Assembly (NCBI GenBank): GCA_035718275.1
Contig: DASTHI010000052.1
Coordinates: 5,950-69,949, forward strand
Direction of reading: 5' to 3'
From: Pseudolabrys sp035718275
GTDB taxonomy: Bacteria; Pseudomonadota; Alphaproteobacteria; Rhizobiales; Xanthobacteraceae
Length of the DNA: 64,000 nt
Made by a program: the position numbers and the translations under genes
Notes under the pieces: model-generated
Told to the model about the DNA's origin: nothing
The model's input: only the letters and a program-made list of their open reading frames with translations
Database searches by the model: none
Shown here: positions 8,862 to 17,582 of the stretch, piece by piece
Numbering within the stretch: the first letter of the stretch is position 1
Layout: every line of letters starts with the position of its first letter

Positions 8862-9653
8862 CTATGCAGTAGCCACTTGGGGTGGCCAGGCCCGTAAGAT
8901 AGTCGTCTCGATCACGATAAAGGCGTTATTCACGACAAGCCCGAAGAATCCGATCAGCACCAGCAACGCGTACACTTCACTGGACTGAAAATTTCGTTGC
9001 GACTGGATCATCAGCGCGCCAATTCCCGGCAAGGATGTGAGCATTTCGACGAGCAGCGCTAGAATGACAGTCAACGGTATCGCGACCCGGATGCCCAAGA
9101 GCAGCGCCGGAACGATCGACGGCACGGTGATGCGCCGAGCCACTTCCAAGCGGCTTAGTCGGAACGAGCGCGCCATATCGAGCAACAACGGATCGATCTG
9201 ACGGACAGCGGCCGCCGTGTTGAGTAGGATCGGCCAAAGTGCCGCCAGGACGATCACCACCACCTTCATCGTTTCATTGTAGCCGATTAAGAGGCCGGCG
9301 ACCGGGACCGTCGCCGGTGGCGGGATCGCGCGCATGAATTCCAGCAGCGGGTGCAGCGCCCGATTTGCCAGATCGGACGTGCCGATCAAAACGCCAACGA
9401 GGCCGCCGATGGTTATCGCCAAGGCGAGCCCAAGCAGAAAGGATGAAGTTGTCGACAGCAACGCCGCCATCAAGTCGGTTCTATGCGACAAGCGTAGTCC
9501 AGCTTTCCACCACTCAAAGGGCGCAGGGAAATAGGGCGACGGGGCCGATTGAACTAGCTGCCACACGATCAGAAATAGAATGAGTGGAAGCAAGCCGCGC
9601 AATGGCGGCAGATTGGCAACAAATGGCGCGAGGCGTTTAAACAATGCATTCAC
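8862..9653 (-). CDS. ABC transporter permease (SsuC/TauC/NMT1-associated family)
   Basis: Inner-membrane permease, 263 residues, BPD_transp_1 fold with six predicted helices. The EAA-type coupling loop lies in MARSFRLSRLEVARRITVPS near residues 160-178. Its start overlaps the stop of the next gene upstream by 4 bases. It is one of two non-identical permeases in this operon. Confidence 0.9.
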   Translation of the reverse strand: MNALFKRLAPFVANLPPLRGLLPLILFLIVWQLVQSAPSPYFPAPFEWWKAGLRLSHRTDLMAALLSTTSSFLLGLALAITIGGLVGVLIGTSDLANRALHPLLEFMRAIPPPATVPVAGLLIGYNETMKVVVIVLAALWPILLNTAAAVRQIDPLLLDMARSFRLSRLEVARRITVPSIVPALLLGIRVAIPLTVILALLVEMLTSLPGIGALMIQSQRNFQSSEVYALLVLIGFFGLVVNNAFIVIETTILRAWPPQVATA

Positions 9654-10432
9654 CGCTGTACCCCTCGCGATGCTGCCGGGAATAGCCGCCAGCTAATTTG
9701 CAAAAGGGCCTGGTTGAGAACAATTCCAAGCACGCCGATGAAGATGACATTGGCAAACATCAACGCAGGCTGAAGCGCCTGCTGGTCTCGAACCACGGCA
9801 TATCCAAGCCCCGTCGGGTTGCCCACCATCTCCGCCACGATGGCTAGCACCAGGGCAAGCGTCAGACTAAGCCGCAGGCCGACCAAAATCGGCGGCAAAG
9901 CCGCCGGCAGAACGATCTTGCGCAGGCTGCTCGCGCGCGAAAGCCTGAATGTGGCTGCCACATCGAAAAGGCGCCGATGAATAGTGGAAATACCGCCCAT
10001 GGTGTTAATGAGCACGGGCCACAATGCCGGCAGCACGATCACGACAAGTTCGGTTTTTAAGGAAAATCCGAACAGCAATAGCGCGACAGGCACGAATGCG
10101 ATTGCCGGCATCGGGCGCAATACCTCGATACTGGCCAGCGAATACTTGCGGAGCAGTGGGGAAACGCCCAAAAGCAAGCCGAGTGCAAGCCCAATGACGC
10201 TGGCAATGGCCCATCCGATGATGACCGCCTGCAGCGTATGGCCAACGTCACGCCAGAACTGTTCGCTCAAAATTAAGGTGTACAGACCAGATAGTATCGC
10301 GCTTGGCGCCGGCAAATAGGCATAGTTTACCACGCCCCCGCGAACCAGCGCCTCCCACAGCATGGCGCACAAAGCTATCGTCATCAGCCCGGGTAGGTTG
10401 ACCCGCATCGTTCCGACACCGGCACTAGGCAT
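9650..10432 (-). CDS. ABC transporter permease (SsuC/TauC/NMT1-associated family)
   Basis: Second permease of the same importer, 260 residues with about six helices and the coupling loop AATFRLSRASSLRKIVLPAA. The start at 10432 overlaps the ATPase gene by 8 bases; an ATG at 10408 is an alternative. With the other permease it probably forms a heterodimer, unlike the homodimer expected when one ssuC/tauC gene is present. Confidence 0.9.
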   Translation of the reverse strand: MPSAGVGTMRVNLPGLMTIALCAMLWEALVRGGVVNYAYLPAPSAILSGLYTLILSEQFWRDVGHTLQAVIIGWAIASVIGLALGLLLGVSPLLRKYSLASIEVLRPMPAIAFVPVALLLFGFSLKTELVVIVLPALWPVLINTMGGISTIHRRLFDVAATFRLSRASSLRKIVLPAALPPILVGLRLSLTLALVLAIVAEMVGNPTGLGYAVVRDQQALQPALMFANVIFIGVLGIVLNQALLQISWRLFPAASRGVQR

Positions 10433-11252
10433 TGCTCTTTAGTCCAATGGCCTGGTGGACGGCGTAGCGAAATTCAAGAAAGGCCGGCATTTGACGAGTT
10501 GTGATCTGATCGCGCGTGGATGGCAGGTCGACATCAAAGGTCCGCGCAATGTGGCCGGGCGATCCGGTAATGACGGCGATGCGATCCCCCAGATACACGG
10601 CCTCTTCGATGTCATGCGTTACGAAAATGATGCTGGTGCCGGTCTCCTTGCGCACGCGATGAAGCTCGTCCTGAAGGGCCGCCTTGGTCATCGCGTCCAA
10701 CGCGGCGAACGGCTCATCCATCAGCAGCACCGAGGGGCGGACAGCGAGTGCGCGCGCAATTTGGACCCGCTGCTGCATTCCACCCGACAGTTGCCATGGA
10801 TAGTCATCGGCATTCTTTTCAAGCTTCACGAGCCGTAAGGCGTTCTGGACGCGGTGGTCGATCTCTGCGGCTGGGACGCGACCTTCTAGGCCGAAGGCCA
10901 CATTCCGCGCCACGCTCCGCCATTGCAGGAGCGCGTGCGAGTAATCCTGGAAGACAATGACCACTTCTTCCGGCGGGCCCGTCAGCGCGCGACCATTGAT
11001 GTAGACCGAGCCGCTCGTCGCCTGTGTCAGACCCCCGAGCACCCGGATCAGGGTCGTTTTCCCGGTGCCGGAGGGGCCTACGATGGTGAATACCTCACCT
11101 CGCTGCACATCAAAGGTGATGCCGTCGAGTATTTTTCGTTCACCGCCGGCGTGCGGAAGAACGACCGAAACGTCAGCACATGAAAATAGCAGATCACGGG
11201 ACGGCCCGCGGTTCGGCCGCGGACCATCCGTAGTCACATCAGGCGCGCTCAC
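10425..11252 (-). CDS. ABC transporter ATP-binding protein (SsuB/TauB type)
   Basis: ATPase of the sulfonate/nitrate/taurine importer family, 275 residues. The GTG start at 11252 overlaps the stop of the binding-protein gene (GTGA), typical of coupled translation; the open frame extends further but into the upstream gene. Walker A VGPSGTGKTTLIR, signature LSGGMQQRVQIARAL, Walker B VLLMDEPFAALDAM and the H-loop FVTHDIEEAV are all present. Confidence 0.9.
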   Translation of the reverse strand: MSAPDVTTDGPRPNRGPSRDLLFSCADVSVVLPHAGGERKILDGITFDVQRGEVFTIVGPSGTGKTTLIRVLGGLTQATSGSVYINGRALTGPPEEVVIVFQDYSHALLQWRSVARNVAFGLEGRVPAAEIDHRVQNALRLVKLEKNADDYPWQLSGGMQQRVQIARALAVRPSVLLMDEPFAALDAMTKAALQDELHRVRKETGTSIIFVTHDIEEAVYLGDRIAVITGSPGHIARTFDVDLPSTRDQITTRQMPAFLEFRYAVHQAIGLKSNA

Positions 11253-12208
11253 TGTGCGGTCACGACAAGTTTGCTTTTGTCCACCGCAGCTGGCAGCTGA
11301 CCGAGTTCGTTCAGCACATCGGCCCAAACTGCCAACTCTTCCGGCTTGATGGTGAAACGATACGTCGGCAGCGGTACTTTGTTTACGATTGCCGGCGGCA
11401 GGTGCGAGTATTTACCGAGGATCGCGCGCATTTCATTCGGATTCTCATCCATGAACTTCTTGGCCTCGGTCAACGAGTCAATCCAAGCCTTGATCACCGG
11501 CTTGTTGGCGCGCGCCCAAGCCCCGCTTGAGATCCAAAACGGAAATAGCACCTCATCACCGACGGCGAACATCGGGTCTCCGAGTGACCGGGCGCCCGCC
11601 GCCATCATCGCTGTAGTAAACGGCACAAGCCCCTCGGCCGCATCGATGCTGCCTGCTTTTAGTTGATCGGCCATGTTGGGGAAGGGAACTTCCACGCCGC
11701 GCACGGATGAGGGATCAACGCCATTCTTCTTCAGCCAATACAATGTGGCGCTGTGCATCACGGCCCCAAGTGTCGGCGCGCCAATTACTTTGCCTTTCAA
11801 ATCTTTTGGCTCCTTGATGGGCGAGTCACCACGCACCATCAACTGCATCACGGGGTTGTCCTTCGTTTCAATAGCCTCGCCCGCCGTCGCCACCACGTCG
11901 AGCCCACCGGCGACCGCCTTGAGCAAATCGGGCGCGGTGGAGGCAGCAAATTCGAATTGCTGGCCGACGGTGCCTGGCAGCAGTGAGAGGTTTTGAACCG
12001 AGGTTAGCGTCACGTCCAATCCGTGCTTTTCAAAAATGCCCTTGTCTTTGGCAACCCAGGCCGGCAGCCAGGTAGCGACCGGAACATAGGCCGCGCGCAC
12101 GTGGGTCAATTTGTTTTGCGCGTGCGCATGACCTGAAATTGCGGACAGCAGGAATGCCGCCACTATGAACGTGGCCACCCGTTTCATTGTGAACCTTTCC
12201 GTACGCAT
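11249..12208 (-). CDS. ABC transporter substrate-binding protein (NMT1/THI5-like)
   Basis: Periplasmic binding protein of the NMT1/SsuA-like family, 319 residues. An N-terminal signal peptide (KRVATFIVAAFLLSAISGHAHA) is followed by the mature start QNKLTHVRAAYVPVATWLPA and GIFEKHGLDVTLT, the usual first-lobe pattern. GGGAGGG upstream supports the ATG at 12208; an inner ATG seven codons later is also possible. The ligand is unknown: sulfonates, pyrimidine precursors, nitrate and aromatic acids are all bound by relatives. First gene of the transporter/LLM operon. Confidence 0.88.
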   Translation of the reverse strand: MRTERFTMKRVATFIVAAFLLSAISGHAHAQNKLTHVRAAYVPVATWLPAWVAKDKGIFEKHGLDVTLTSVQNLSLLPGTVGQQFEFAASTAPDLLKAVAGGLDVVATAGEAIETKDNPVMQLMVRGDSPIKEPKDLKGKVIGAPTLGAVMHSATLYWLKKNGVDPSSVRGVEVPFPNMADQLKAGSIDAAEGLVPFTTAMMAAGARSLGDPMFAVGDEVLFPFWISSGAWARANKPVIKAWIDSLTEAKKFMDENPNEMRAILGKYSHLPPAIVNKVPLPTYRFTIKPEELAVWADVLNELGQLPAAVDKSKLVVTAQ

Positions 12209-12309
12209 GACGGCCCTCCCTCACCAATTGTGCGATCTTTGTTTCGACTCTATCGGAGCCCAGGCAACAGGCAAACTGGTCGATTCGGCGCATGGAGCGT
12301 CATGGAAGC

Positions 12310-13113
12310 CTAATTGCCCAAGAATTTAGGCACTCTGTTTTCCTGATGTGCCCGTATGCCCTCGTCAACGTCGACGCTCCATTCGAGCTGACGTCGCAGC
12401 AATAGCGCAACCTTGCGTGCCGCGTTAAAGCCAAGCTCCTCATCCACTTTCATAATTTCCTTGGCCCCGCGCAAGGCAAGCGGTCCGTTTGATTCAATTG
12501 AGGACAGAAAAGCCGACAACTCTCGGTCGAAATTTGACTCCGGCACGATTTTTTGAACAAAGCCGATTGCCTCCATTTCGGCTGCCGAAAAGTCACGCCC
12601 GGTGCAAATAAGCTCAAGAGCGCGTGGGCGTCCCACCAGGCGCGCCAGCCGCAATGGTCCGCCCGCGCCAGGAAATCCACCCCACCTAGCTTCAGGCAAA
12701 GAAGCGGAGATATGATTTGAGGCGAAGCGAATATCGCAGGCGAGAGCCAGTTCGACGCCTCCGGCACGAACATTGCCGTTCAACCCGGCGACCACGATCT
12801 GCGGCACCGCCTCAATAGCATCGAACGCCGCCGCTGCCTGCATCACGAGTTGCACGACCTCCTCCTTGGTCATGCGCCCGCGCAGCACCGGATTCAGGAT
12901 TCCACTGGAAAAGTCTTCGCTACCGACACCACGAATGAGCACGACGTGCAAATCGTCGCGCATCCTTAAAATCGCCGCGACGCGAGAGAGCGCTTCGATA
13001 GCGGCTGCCGTGAGCCGATTACCCTCGGCTGCGTTGTCTATGATGATGGTTGCCCGGCAACCATCGGTTCGAAAACTGAGTCCCTGGACGGACAATTCCT
13101 CGTTTTCCCCCAC
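12310..13113 (-). CDS. Enoyl-CoA hydratase/isomerase family protein
   Basis: Crotonase-fold enzyme, 267 residues. GTG at 13113 is preferred because GGAGG lies 6 bases upstream; the longer open frame has no crotonase homology in its first 60 residues. The core is recognisable: CDIRFASNHISASLPEARWG with the conserved second-glutamate position and FPGAGGPLRLARLVGRPRAL. The position equivalent to the first catalytic glutamate reads GVELALACD. Likely acts on an acyl-CoA intermediate of the catabolic route encoded alongside, but it could be an unrelated hydratase or isomerase. About 100 bases separate it from the binding-protein gene downstream. Confidence 0.82.
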   Translation of the reverse strand: MGENEELSVQGLSFRTDGCRATIIIDNAAEGNRLTAAAIEALSRVAAILRMRDDLHVVLIRGVGSEDFSSGILNPVLRGRMTKEEVVQLVMQAAAAFDAIEAVPQIVVAGLNGNVRAGGVELALACDIRFASNHISASLPEARWGGFPGAGGPLRLARLVGRPRALELICTGRDFSAAEMEAIGFVQKIVPESNFDRELSAFLSSIESNGPLALRGAKEIMKVDEELGFNAARKVALLLRRQLEWSVDVDEGIRAHQENRVPKFLGN

Positions 13114-13331
13114 TTGCGCCTCCAGTCTGCCTTGCACAGGATCAGGGATGTCGCTGAACTTTGCTCTGATCCAGCGGCGTAAACAATATTCGAGCCTGAA
13201 GGTTGTCGAGAGAGGTTGACGCAAACTCAGGGCGGCAGCCCAACAGATCACCGAAAACCAGTCCGAGGCGCGGGCTTTCCTGGCACGTTTTTGGCCCCAC
13301 AATGAAATGAAGAGAGCGGTGTGTGCCCTTG

Positions 13332-13407
13332 GTGGCTGGGGCGCCAGGATTCGAACCTGGGAATGGCGGAATCAAAATCCGCTGCCTTACCACTTGGCTA
13401 CGCCCCA
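13332..13407 (-). tRNA. tRNA-Gln (anticodon TTG)
   Basis: A 76-nt cloverleaf on the minus strand: acceptor TGGGGCG pairing with CGCCCCA, D arm with AAGTGGTAAGGC, anticodon stem GCGGA/TCCGC with loop TTTTGAT giving anticodon TTG, T arm CCAGG-TTCGAAT-CCTGG, discriminator G and encoded CCA. It marks the border between the accessory catabolic block and the conserved core. Confidence 0.95.
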
Positions 13408-13556
13408 ATAGTACAGGAGAGCCGCATCGAAGCCATATCGCAGGCGGCCGCGGGACCATACCGGCGCGGCAGCATGCAATCAATGCTTTGCCATTCTCTC
13501 CAAAATGCCTGTTGGCCGCGTTGACCGGCCCTACCCGGAGACTAGATTAGCGGGGA

Positions 13557-15284
13557 ATGACCTACCGCGCGCCGATCGCCGATATTGCCTTCACGCTCAA
13601 TCACGCAGCGGGGTTCGATCAGGCATTGGCGGAAGGCATTTACGGCGATCTCGACGAGGAGACCATCGACTCGGTGCTGGCCGAAGCGGGTCGATTTGCA
13701 TCTGAAGTCATCGCTCCGCTCAATGCACCGGGCGACAAGTTCGGCACCCCTTTCAAGGACGGGCAGGTCGTTACCCCGCCGGGCTGGAAAGAAGCCTACA
13801 AGGCATGGAGCGCCGCCGGCTGGAACGGCCTCGCCGCCCCCGCCCATTGGGGCGGCCAGGAGTTGCCGCATGCGCTCAACGCCGCGTGCATTGAAATGTG
13901 GAACTCGGCTTCGATGGCGTTCGGTATCGGTCCCGTTCTGACCATGGCGGCGGTCGATGCGCTTCATGCCTACGGCAGCGAGTCTTTGAAGCAGCGTTAC
14001 CTCGAGAAGCTCGTGAGCGGCGAATGGATGGGCACCATGCAACTCACCGAGCCGCAGGCCGGCTCCGATGTCGGAGCCCTGCGGACGAAGGCCGAACGCA
14101 TGCCCGACGGCAGTTACCGGATCACCGGCACGAAAATCTTCATCACCTATGGCGAGCACGACCTCACTGACAACATCATTCATTTCGTGCTCGCGCGGCT
14201 TCCTGACGCGCCGGCGGGCACCAAAGGCGTGTCGCTTTTCCTCATTCCCAAATTCCTGCCCGACGGCACGCGCAATGACGTGCGCGCGCATTCGGTGGAG
14301 CACAAGCTTGGCATCCATGCATCACCGACTTGCACAATGGTCTATGGCGATGATGGCGGTGCCGTCGCCTTTCTCGTCGGCGAAGAACACAAGGGCATGA
14401 GCTGCATGTTCACGATGATGAACCGTGCGCGGCTCGCCGTTGGGCTACAGGGAGTAGCCATCGCCGAACGCGCGACCCAGCAGGCGATGGCCTATGCCCG
14501 CGAGCGCAAGCAAGGCGCGGCCGGCGCGATCATCGCCTACCCTGATGTGAGACGGATGCTGCTCAGTATGCGCGCCCTCACCGGTGCGGCGCGGGCAATC
14601 TGCTATACCACAGGTGTTGCAATCGACCGCTCGTTGCGCGCCAGCAGCGCATCAGCCCGCAAGAGCGCGCATGAGCGTGCGTCGCTGCTCACGCCCGTCG
14701 CCAAGGCATTCTCGACCGATATCGGCATTGAGGTCGCATCGCTTGGCGTGCAGGTACACGGCGGGATGGGCTATATCGAGGAGACCGGCGCCGCCCAGCA
14801 CTATCGTGATGCGCGGATTGCGGCGATCTATGAAGGCACGAACGGCATCCAGGCGCTTGACCTCGTCACGCGCAAGGTGCCGCTCGAGGACGGCCGCACC
14901 GTCGCGCTTTACATCGATGAATTGCGCCGAACCGCGAGGAAGGTCAAAGAAAGCAATGTACCTCTCTTCGGCGACACCGGCCCTCGGCTCGATGCGGCGA
15001 TCGACAGCCTAGAGAGCGCAACGCAATGGTTGCTCGCACGCAAGTCGTCGGACGCTGCGCTCGCGGGAGCCACACCTTACCTGCGGCTGTTCGGCTATGC
15101 TGCGGGTGGCTGCATGCTCGCGGCGGATGCGATCGCTGCATCGCGGCGCGCCGACGGCACGCGGCGGACCGAACTCGCGCGTTTCTTCGCGGAGAACATC
15201 GCCGTGCAGGCGGGATCTCTCGAGCGCACGGTGACCGGAGGCGCCGAGAGCATCCTTGCTGTGCAAGCTGCGCTTGCCGAGTGA
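13557..15284 (+). CDS. Acyl-CoA dehydrogenase (large, C-terminally extended)
   Basis: FAD-dependent acyl-CoA dehydrogenase, 575 residues, longer than the ~380 of MCAD because it carries the C-terminal extension of the DmdC/PA0506-like group. Seen: MQLTEPQAGSDVGALRTKAE (FAD/substrate contact), GTKIFITYGEHDL, LGVQVHGGMGYIEETGAAQ and AAIYEGTNGIQALDL, whose glutamate sits at the catalytic-base position. It would introduce the alpha-beta double bond in an acyl-CoA in the cytoplasm. The SDR gene begins 4 bases after its stop, suggesting an operon for an acyl-CoA route. Confidence 0.92.
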   Translation: MTYRAPIADIAFTLNHAAGFDQALAEGIYGDLDEETIDSVLAEAGRFASEVIAPLNAPGDKFGTPFKDGQVVTPPGWKEAYKAWSAAGWNGLAAPAHWGGQELPHALNAACIEMWNSASMAFGIGPVLTMAAVDALHAYGSESLKQRYLEKLVSGEWMGTMQLTEPQAGSDVGALRTKAERMPDGSYRITGTKIFITYGEHDLTDNIIHFVLARLPDAPAGTKGVSLFLIPKFLPDGTRNDVRAHSVEHKLGIHASPTCTMVYGDDGGAVAFLVGEEHKGMSCMFTMMNRARLAVGLQGVAIAERATQQAMAYARERKQGAAGAIIAYPDVRRMLLSMRALTGAARAICYTTGVAIDRSLRASSASARKSAHERASLLTPVAKAFSTDIGIEVASLGVQVHGGMGYIEETGAAQHYRDARIAAIYEGTNGIQALDLVTRKVPLEDGRTVALYIDELRRTARKVKESNVPLFGDTGPRLDAAIDSLESATQWLLARKSSDAALAGATPYLRLFGYAAGGCMLAADAIAASRRADGTRRTELARFFAENIAVQAGSLERTVTGGAESILAVQAALAE

Positions 15285-15288
15285 ATCG

Positions 15289-16155
15289 ATGTCGCTGAAA
15301 GGCAAGACCTTATTCATCACCGGCGGCTCACGCGGCATCGGTCTCGCCATTGCGCTCAAGGCCGCCGCCGAAGGCGCGAACATCGCGATTGCGGCCAAGA
15401 CGGTCGAGCCTCACCCCAAGCTTGAAGGAACCATCCACACGGCGGCGGCCGATATCGCCAAAGCGGGCGGACGAGCGTTGCCGTTTGCCGTCGACGTGCG
15501 TGACGAGACGGCGGTGCAGACGGCCATCGAAGAAACAGCGCTTAAGTTCGGTGGAATCGACATCGTCGTGAACAATGCCAGCGCCATCCAGCTGACATCG
15601 GTCGCCGGAACCGACATGCGGCGCTATGACCTCATGCAGCAGGTCAATGCGCGCGCCAGCTTCATGGTCTCCAAGCTGGCCATCCCGTATTTGGTGCGAG
15701 CAGCGAATCCTCACGTCCTGATGCTGTCGCCGCCGCTCGACATGTCGGAAAAGTGGTTTGCCCCTCACACAGCCTATTCAATTGCGAAGTTCGGGATGAG
15801 CATGGTGGTCCTTGGCCTCGCCGGCGAGCTGCGCGGCAAGGTCGCAGTGAACGCGTTGTGGCCGCGCACCACCATCGCGACCGCCGCCATCAGGAATCTG
15901 CTCGGGGGCGACGCCATGATGCGTCGTTCGCGAAAGCCGGAAATCGTTGCCGATGCCGCCTGCCGCATATTCAGCAAGCCGAAAACCTTCACCGGGAATT
16001 TCCTGATCGACGACACATTCCTGGCCGGCGAAGGCGTGACCGATTTCGACCGCTATCGTGTCGATCCCACCCAGCCGCTGCAGATCGACTTTTTTGTCCC
16101 GGAGACCAGCTTGCCGCCGCAAGGCGTGACGCTCGCCCCTAAAGCCCCAGTCTAG
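15289..16155 (+). CDS. SDR family oxidoreductase (HSDL2-like)
   Basis: Short-chain dehydrogenase, 288 residues, similar to hydroxysteroid dehydrogenase-like protein 2 and bacterial relatives often linked to lipid metabolism. The ATG four bases after the dehydrogenase stop is used; the longer frame overlaps that gene. Cofactor motif TGGSRGIG (residues ~10-17), NNAS near 95 and the catalytic Tyr-x3-Lys in AYSIAKFG. The C-terminal TFTGNFLIDDTFLAGEGV tail is characteristic of this subgroup. Probably cooperates with the preceding acyl-CoA dehydrogenase. Confidence 0.88.
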   Translation: MSLKGKTLFITGGSRGIGLAIALKAAAEGANIAIAAKTVEPHPKLEGTIHTAAADIAKAGGRALPFAVDVRDETAVQTAIEETALKFGGIDIVVNNASAIQLTSVAGTDMRRYDLMQQVNARASFMVSKLAIPYLVRAANPHVLMLSPPLDMSEKWFAPHTAYSIAKFGMSMVVLGLAGELRGKVAVNALWPRTTIATAAIRNLLGGDAMMRRSRKPEIVADAACRIFSKPKTFTGNFLIDDTFLAGEGVTDFDRYRVDPTQPLQIDFFVPETSLPPQGVTLAPKAPV

Positions 16156-16192
16156 GTTTGCACTCCGTCGAAAGACTGCGTTAGAAGACGAA

Positions 16193-17122
16193 ATGTCCAC
16201 GCTTCTCATTACGCATCCCGACTGCCTGGAGCACCTGACGCCGGCCGGCCATCCTGAACGTCCGGATCGGCTGCGTGCCATCGAGCGGGCCCTTGAAGAC
16301 GAGAAGTTCCAATCTCTCGCGCGCGTCGAGGCTCCGCGCGGTTCACTCGACATCATCACGCTCTGCCACCCGAGCGAGTATGTCGAAGCAATCCGTGAGG
16401 CCTCGCCCACTGAGGGCCTGGTGCGGCTCGATGCAGATACCTCGATGTCGCCGGGCAGTTTCGAGGCGGCACTGCGCGCGGTCGGTGGAGCAAAGCTTGC
16501 CGTCGACGAGGTGATGACGGGCAAGGCCGCGAATGCGTTTGTTGCAACGCGGCCGCCCGGCCATCACACGGAAACGGCGCGCCCGATGGGCTTCTGTCTC
16601 TTCAATAATGCCGCGATCGCAGCCAGGTACGCGCAAAAAACTTACGGGGCCGAGCGCGCCGCGATCGTCGATTTCGATGTCCACCACGGCAACGGCTCGC
16701 AGGACATCTTCTGGTCGGACAAGACCGTCATGTACTGCTCCACGCATGAAATGCCGCTTTATCCCGGGACGGGAGCAGTCGGCGAGCGTGGAGAGTTCAA
16801 CACCATTGTCAACGCGCCGCTGTCGGCAGGCGACGCAGGCGATGTCTTCCGCGAGGCAGTCGACACGGTCATCCTGCCTCGGCTGCGCGACTTCAGTCCT
16901 GACATCATCATTATTTCGGCGGGCTTCGACGCGCACACGCGTGATCCGCTCGCCAATCTCAATCTCGTCGAGGCGGACTACGCTTGGGTAACAAAAAAGC
17001 TCATGGAGGTGGCCGATGCCAGGGCCGGCGGACGAGTCGTATCCCTGCTTGAGGGTGGCTACGATCTGCAGGGGCTTTCGCGATCAGTCGCGGCGCATGT
17101 GACGGCGCTGATGCACGGGTAG
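16193..17122 (+). CDS. Histone deacetylase family protein (acetylpolyamine amidohydrolase-like)
   Basis: Zinc-dependent deacetylase fold, 309 residues. Catalytic features seen: RPPGHHTETARPMGFCLFNN with the paired histidines, VDFDVHHGNGSQDIF with the metal-binding Asp-x-His, SAGFDAHTRDPLANL with the third metal ligand, and LEGGYD. In bacteria such enzymes deacetylate polyamines or other small acetylated amines; protein targets are not established. It stands alone between the SDR gene and xseB. Confidence 0.88.
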   Translation: MSTLLITHPDCLEHLTPAGHPERPDRLRAIERALEDEKFQSLARVEAPRGSLDIITLCHPSEYVEAIREASPTEGLVRLDADTSMSPGSFEAALRAVGGAKLAVDEVMTGKAANAFVATRPPGHHTETARPMGFCLFNNAAIAARYAQKTYGAERAAIVDFDVHHGNGSQDIFWSDKTVMYCSTHEMPLYPGTGAVGERGEFNTIVNAPLSAGDAGDVFREAVDTVILPRLRDFSPDIIIISAGFDAHTRDPLANLNLVEADYAWVTKKLMEVADARAGGRVVSLLEGGYDLQGLSRSVAAHVTALMHG

Positions 17123-17189
17123 GAAACTAGGCTATCTTCAGAACCGCGGGGCGATCCAGGATATTGTCGAAGAACGGCGGAACCAGCAC

Positions 17190-17438
17190 ATGGCCGAGAA
17201 CAATAGCGATATCACAAAGATGCCATTCGAGCGCGCCATCGAGGAGCTGGAGTCCATCGTCAAGGATCTCGAGGGCGGGAAAGTCCCGCTCGAACAGTCA
17301 GTCGCGCTATACGAGCGGGGCGAAGCACTCAAGAAACGCTGCGAAGAGCTGTTGCGCCAGGCCGAAGCGCGCGTCGAAAAGATTACTCTCGACGCCAATG
17401 GCAGGCCGACGGGCAGCGAACCGCTCGACGTGGACTGA
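17190..17438 (+). CDS. xseB: Exodeoxyribonuclease VII small subunit
   Basis: 82-residue XseB, the small subunit that coats the large XseA nuclease for degradation of single-stranded DNA. Family pattern seen: MPFERAIEELESIVKDLEGG followed by VPLEQSVALYERGEALKKRCEELL. Normal length for alphaproteobacteria. It lies just upstream of dxs, an arrangement common in proteobacteria where xseB and isoprenoid genes cluster. Confidence 0.95.
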   Translation: MAENNSDITKMPFERAIEELESIVKDLEGGKVPLEQSVALYERGEALKKRCEELLRQAEARVEKITLDANGRPTGSEPLDVD

Positions 17439-17582
17439 CAGATCAAGTCTTGACCGAATTGCCCCGGGGGGCGGACCTGGTGTAAGCAGCACCACCGGAA
17501 CAAACGCGGAAGTGGCCGCTTTAGGGGGTTGGCGCTTACCGCAAGTACGCCAGAGAACCTGAGTATACGTGTGGAGTTGCTC

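Noticed and set aside
13332..13407. tRNA-Gln as integration site for the catabolic block
   Set aside because: No integrase gene and no second copy of the tRNA 3' end were found in the window, so an island boundary cannot be claimed.
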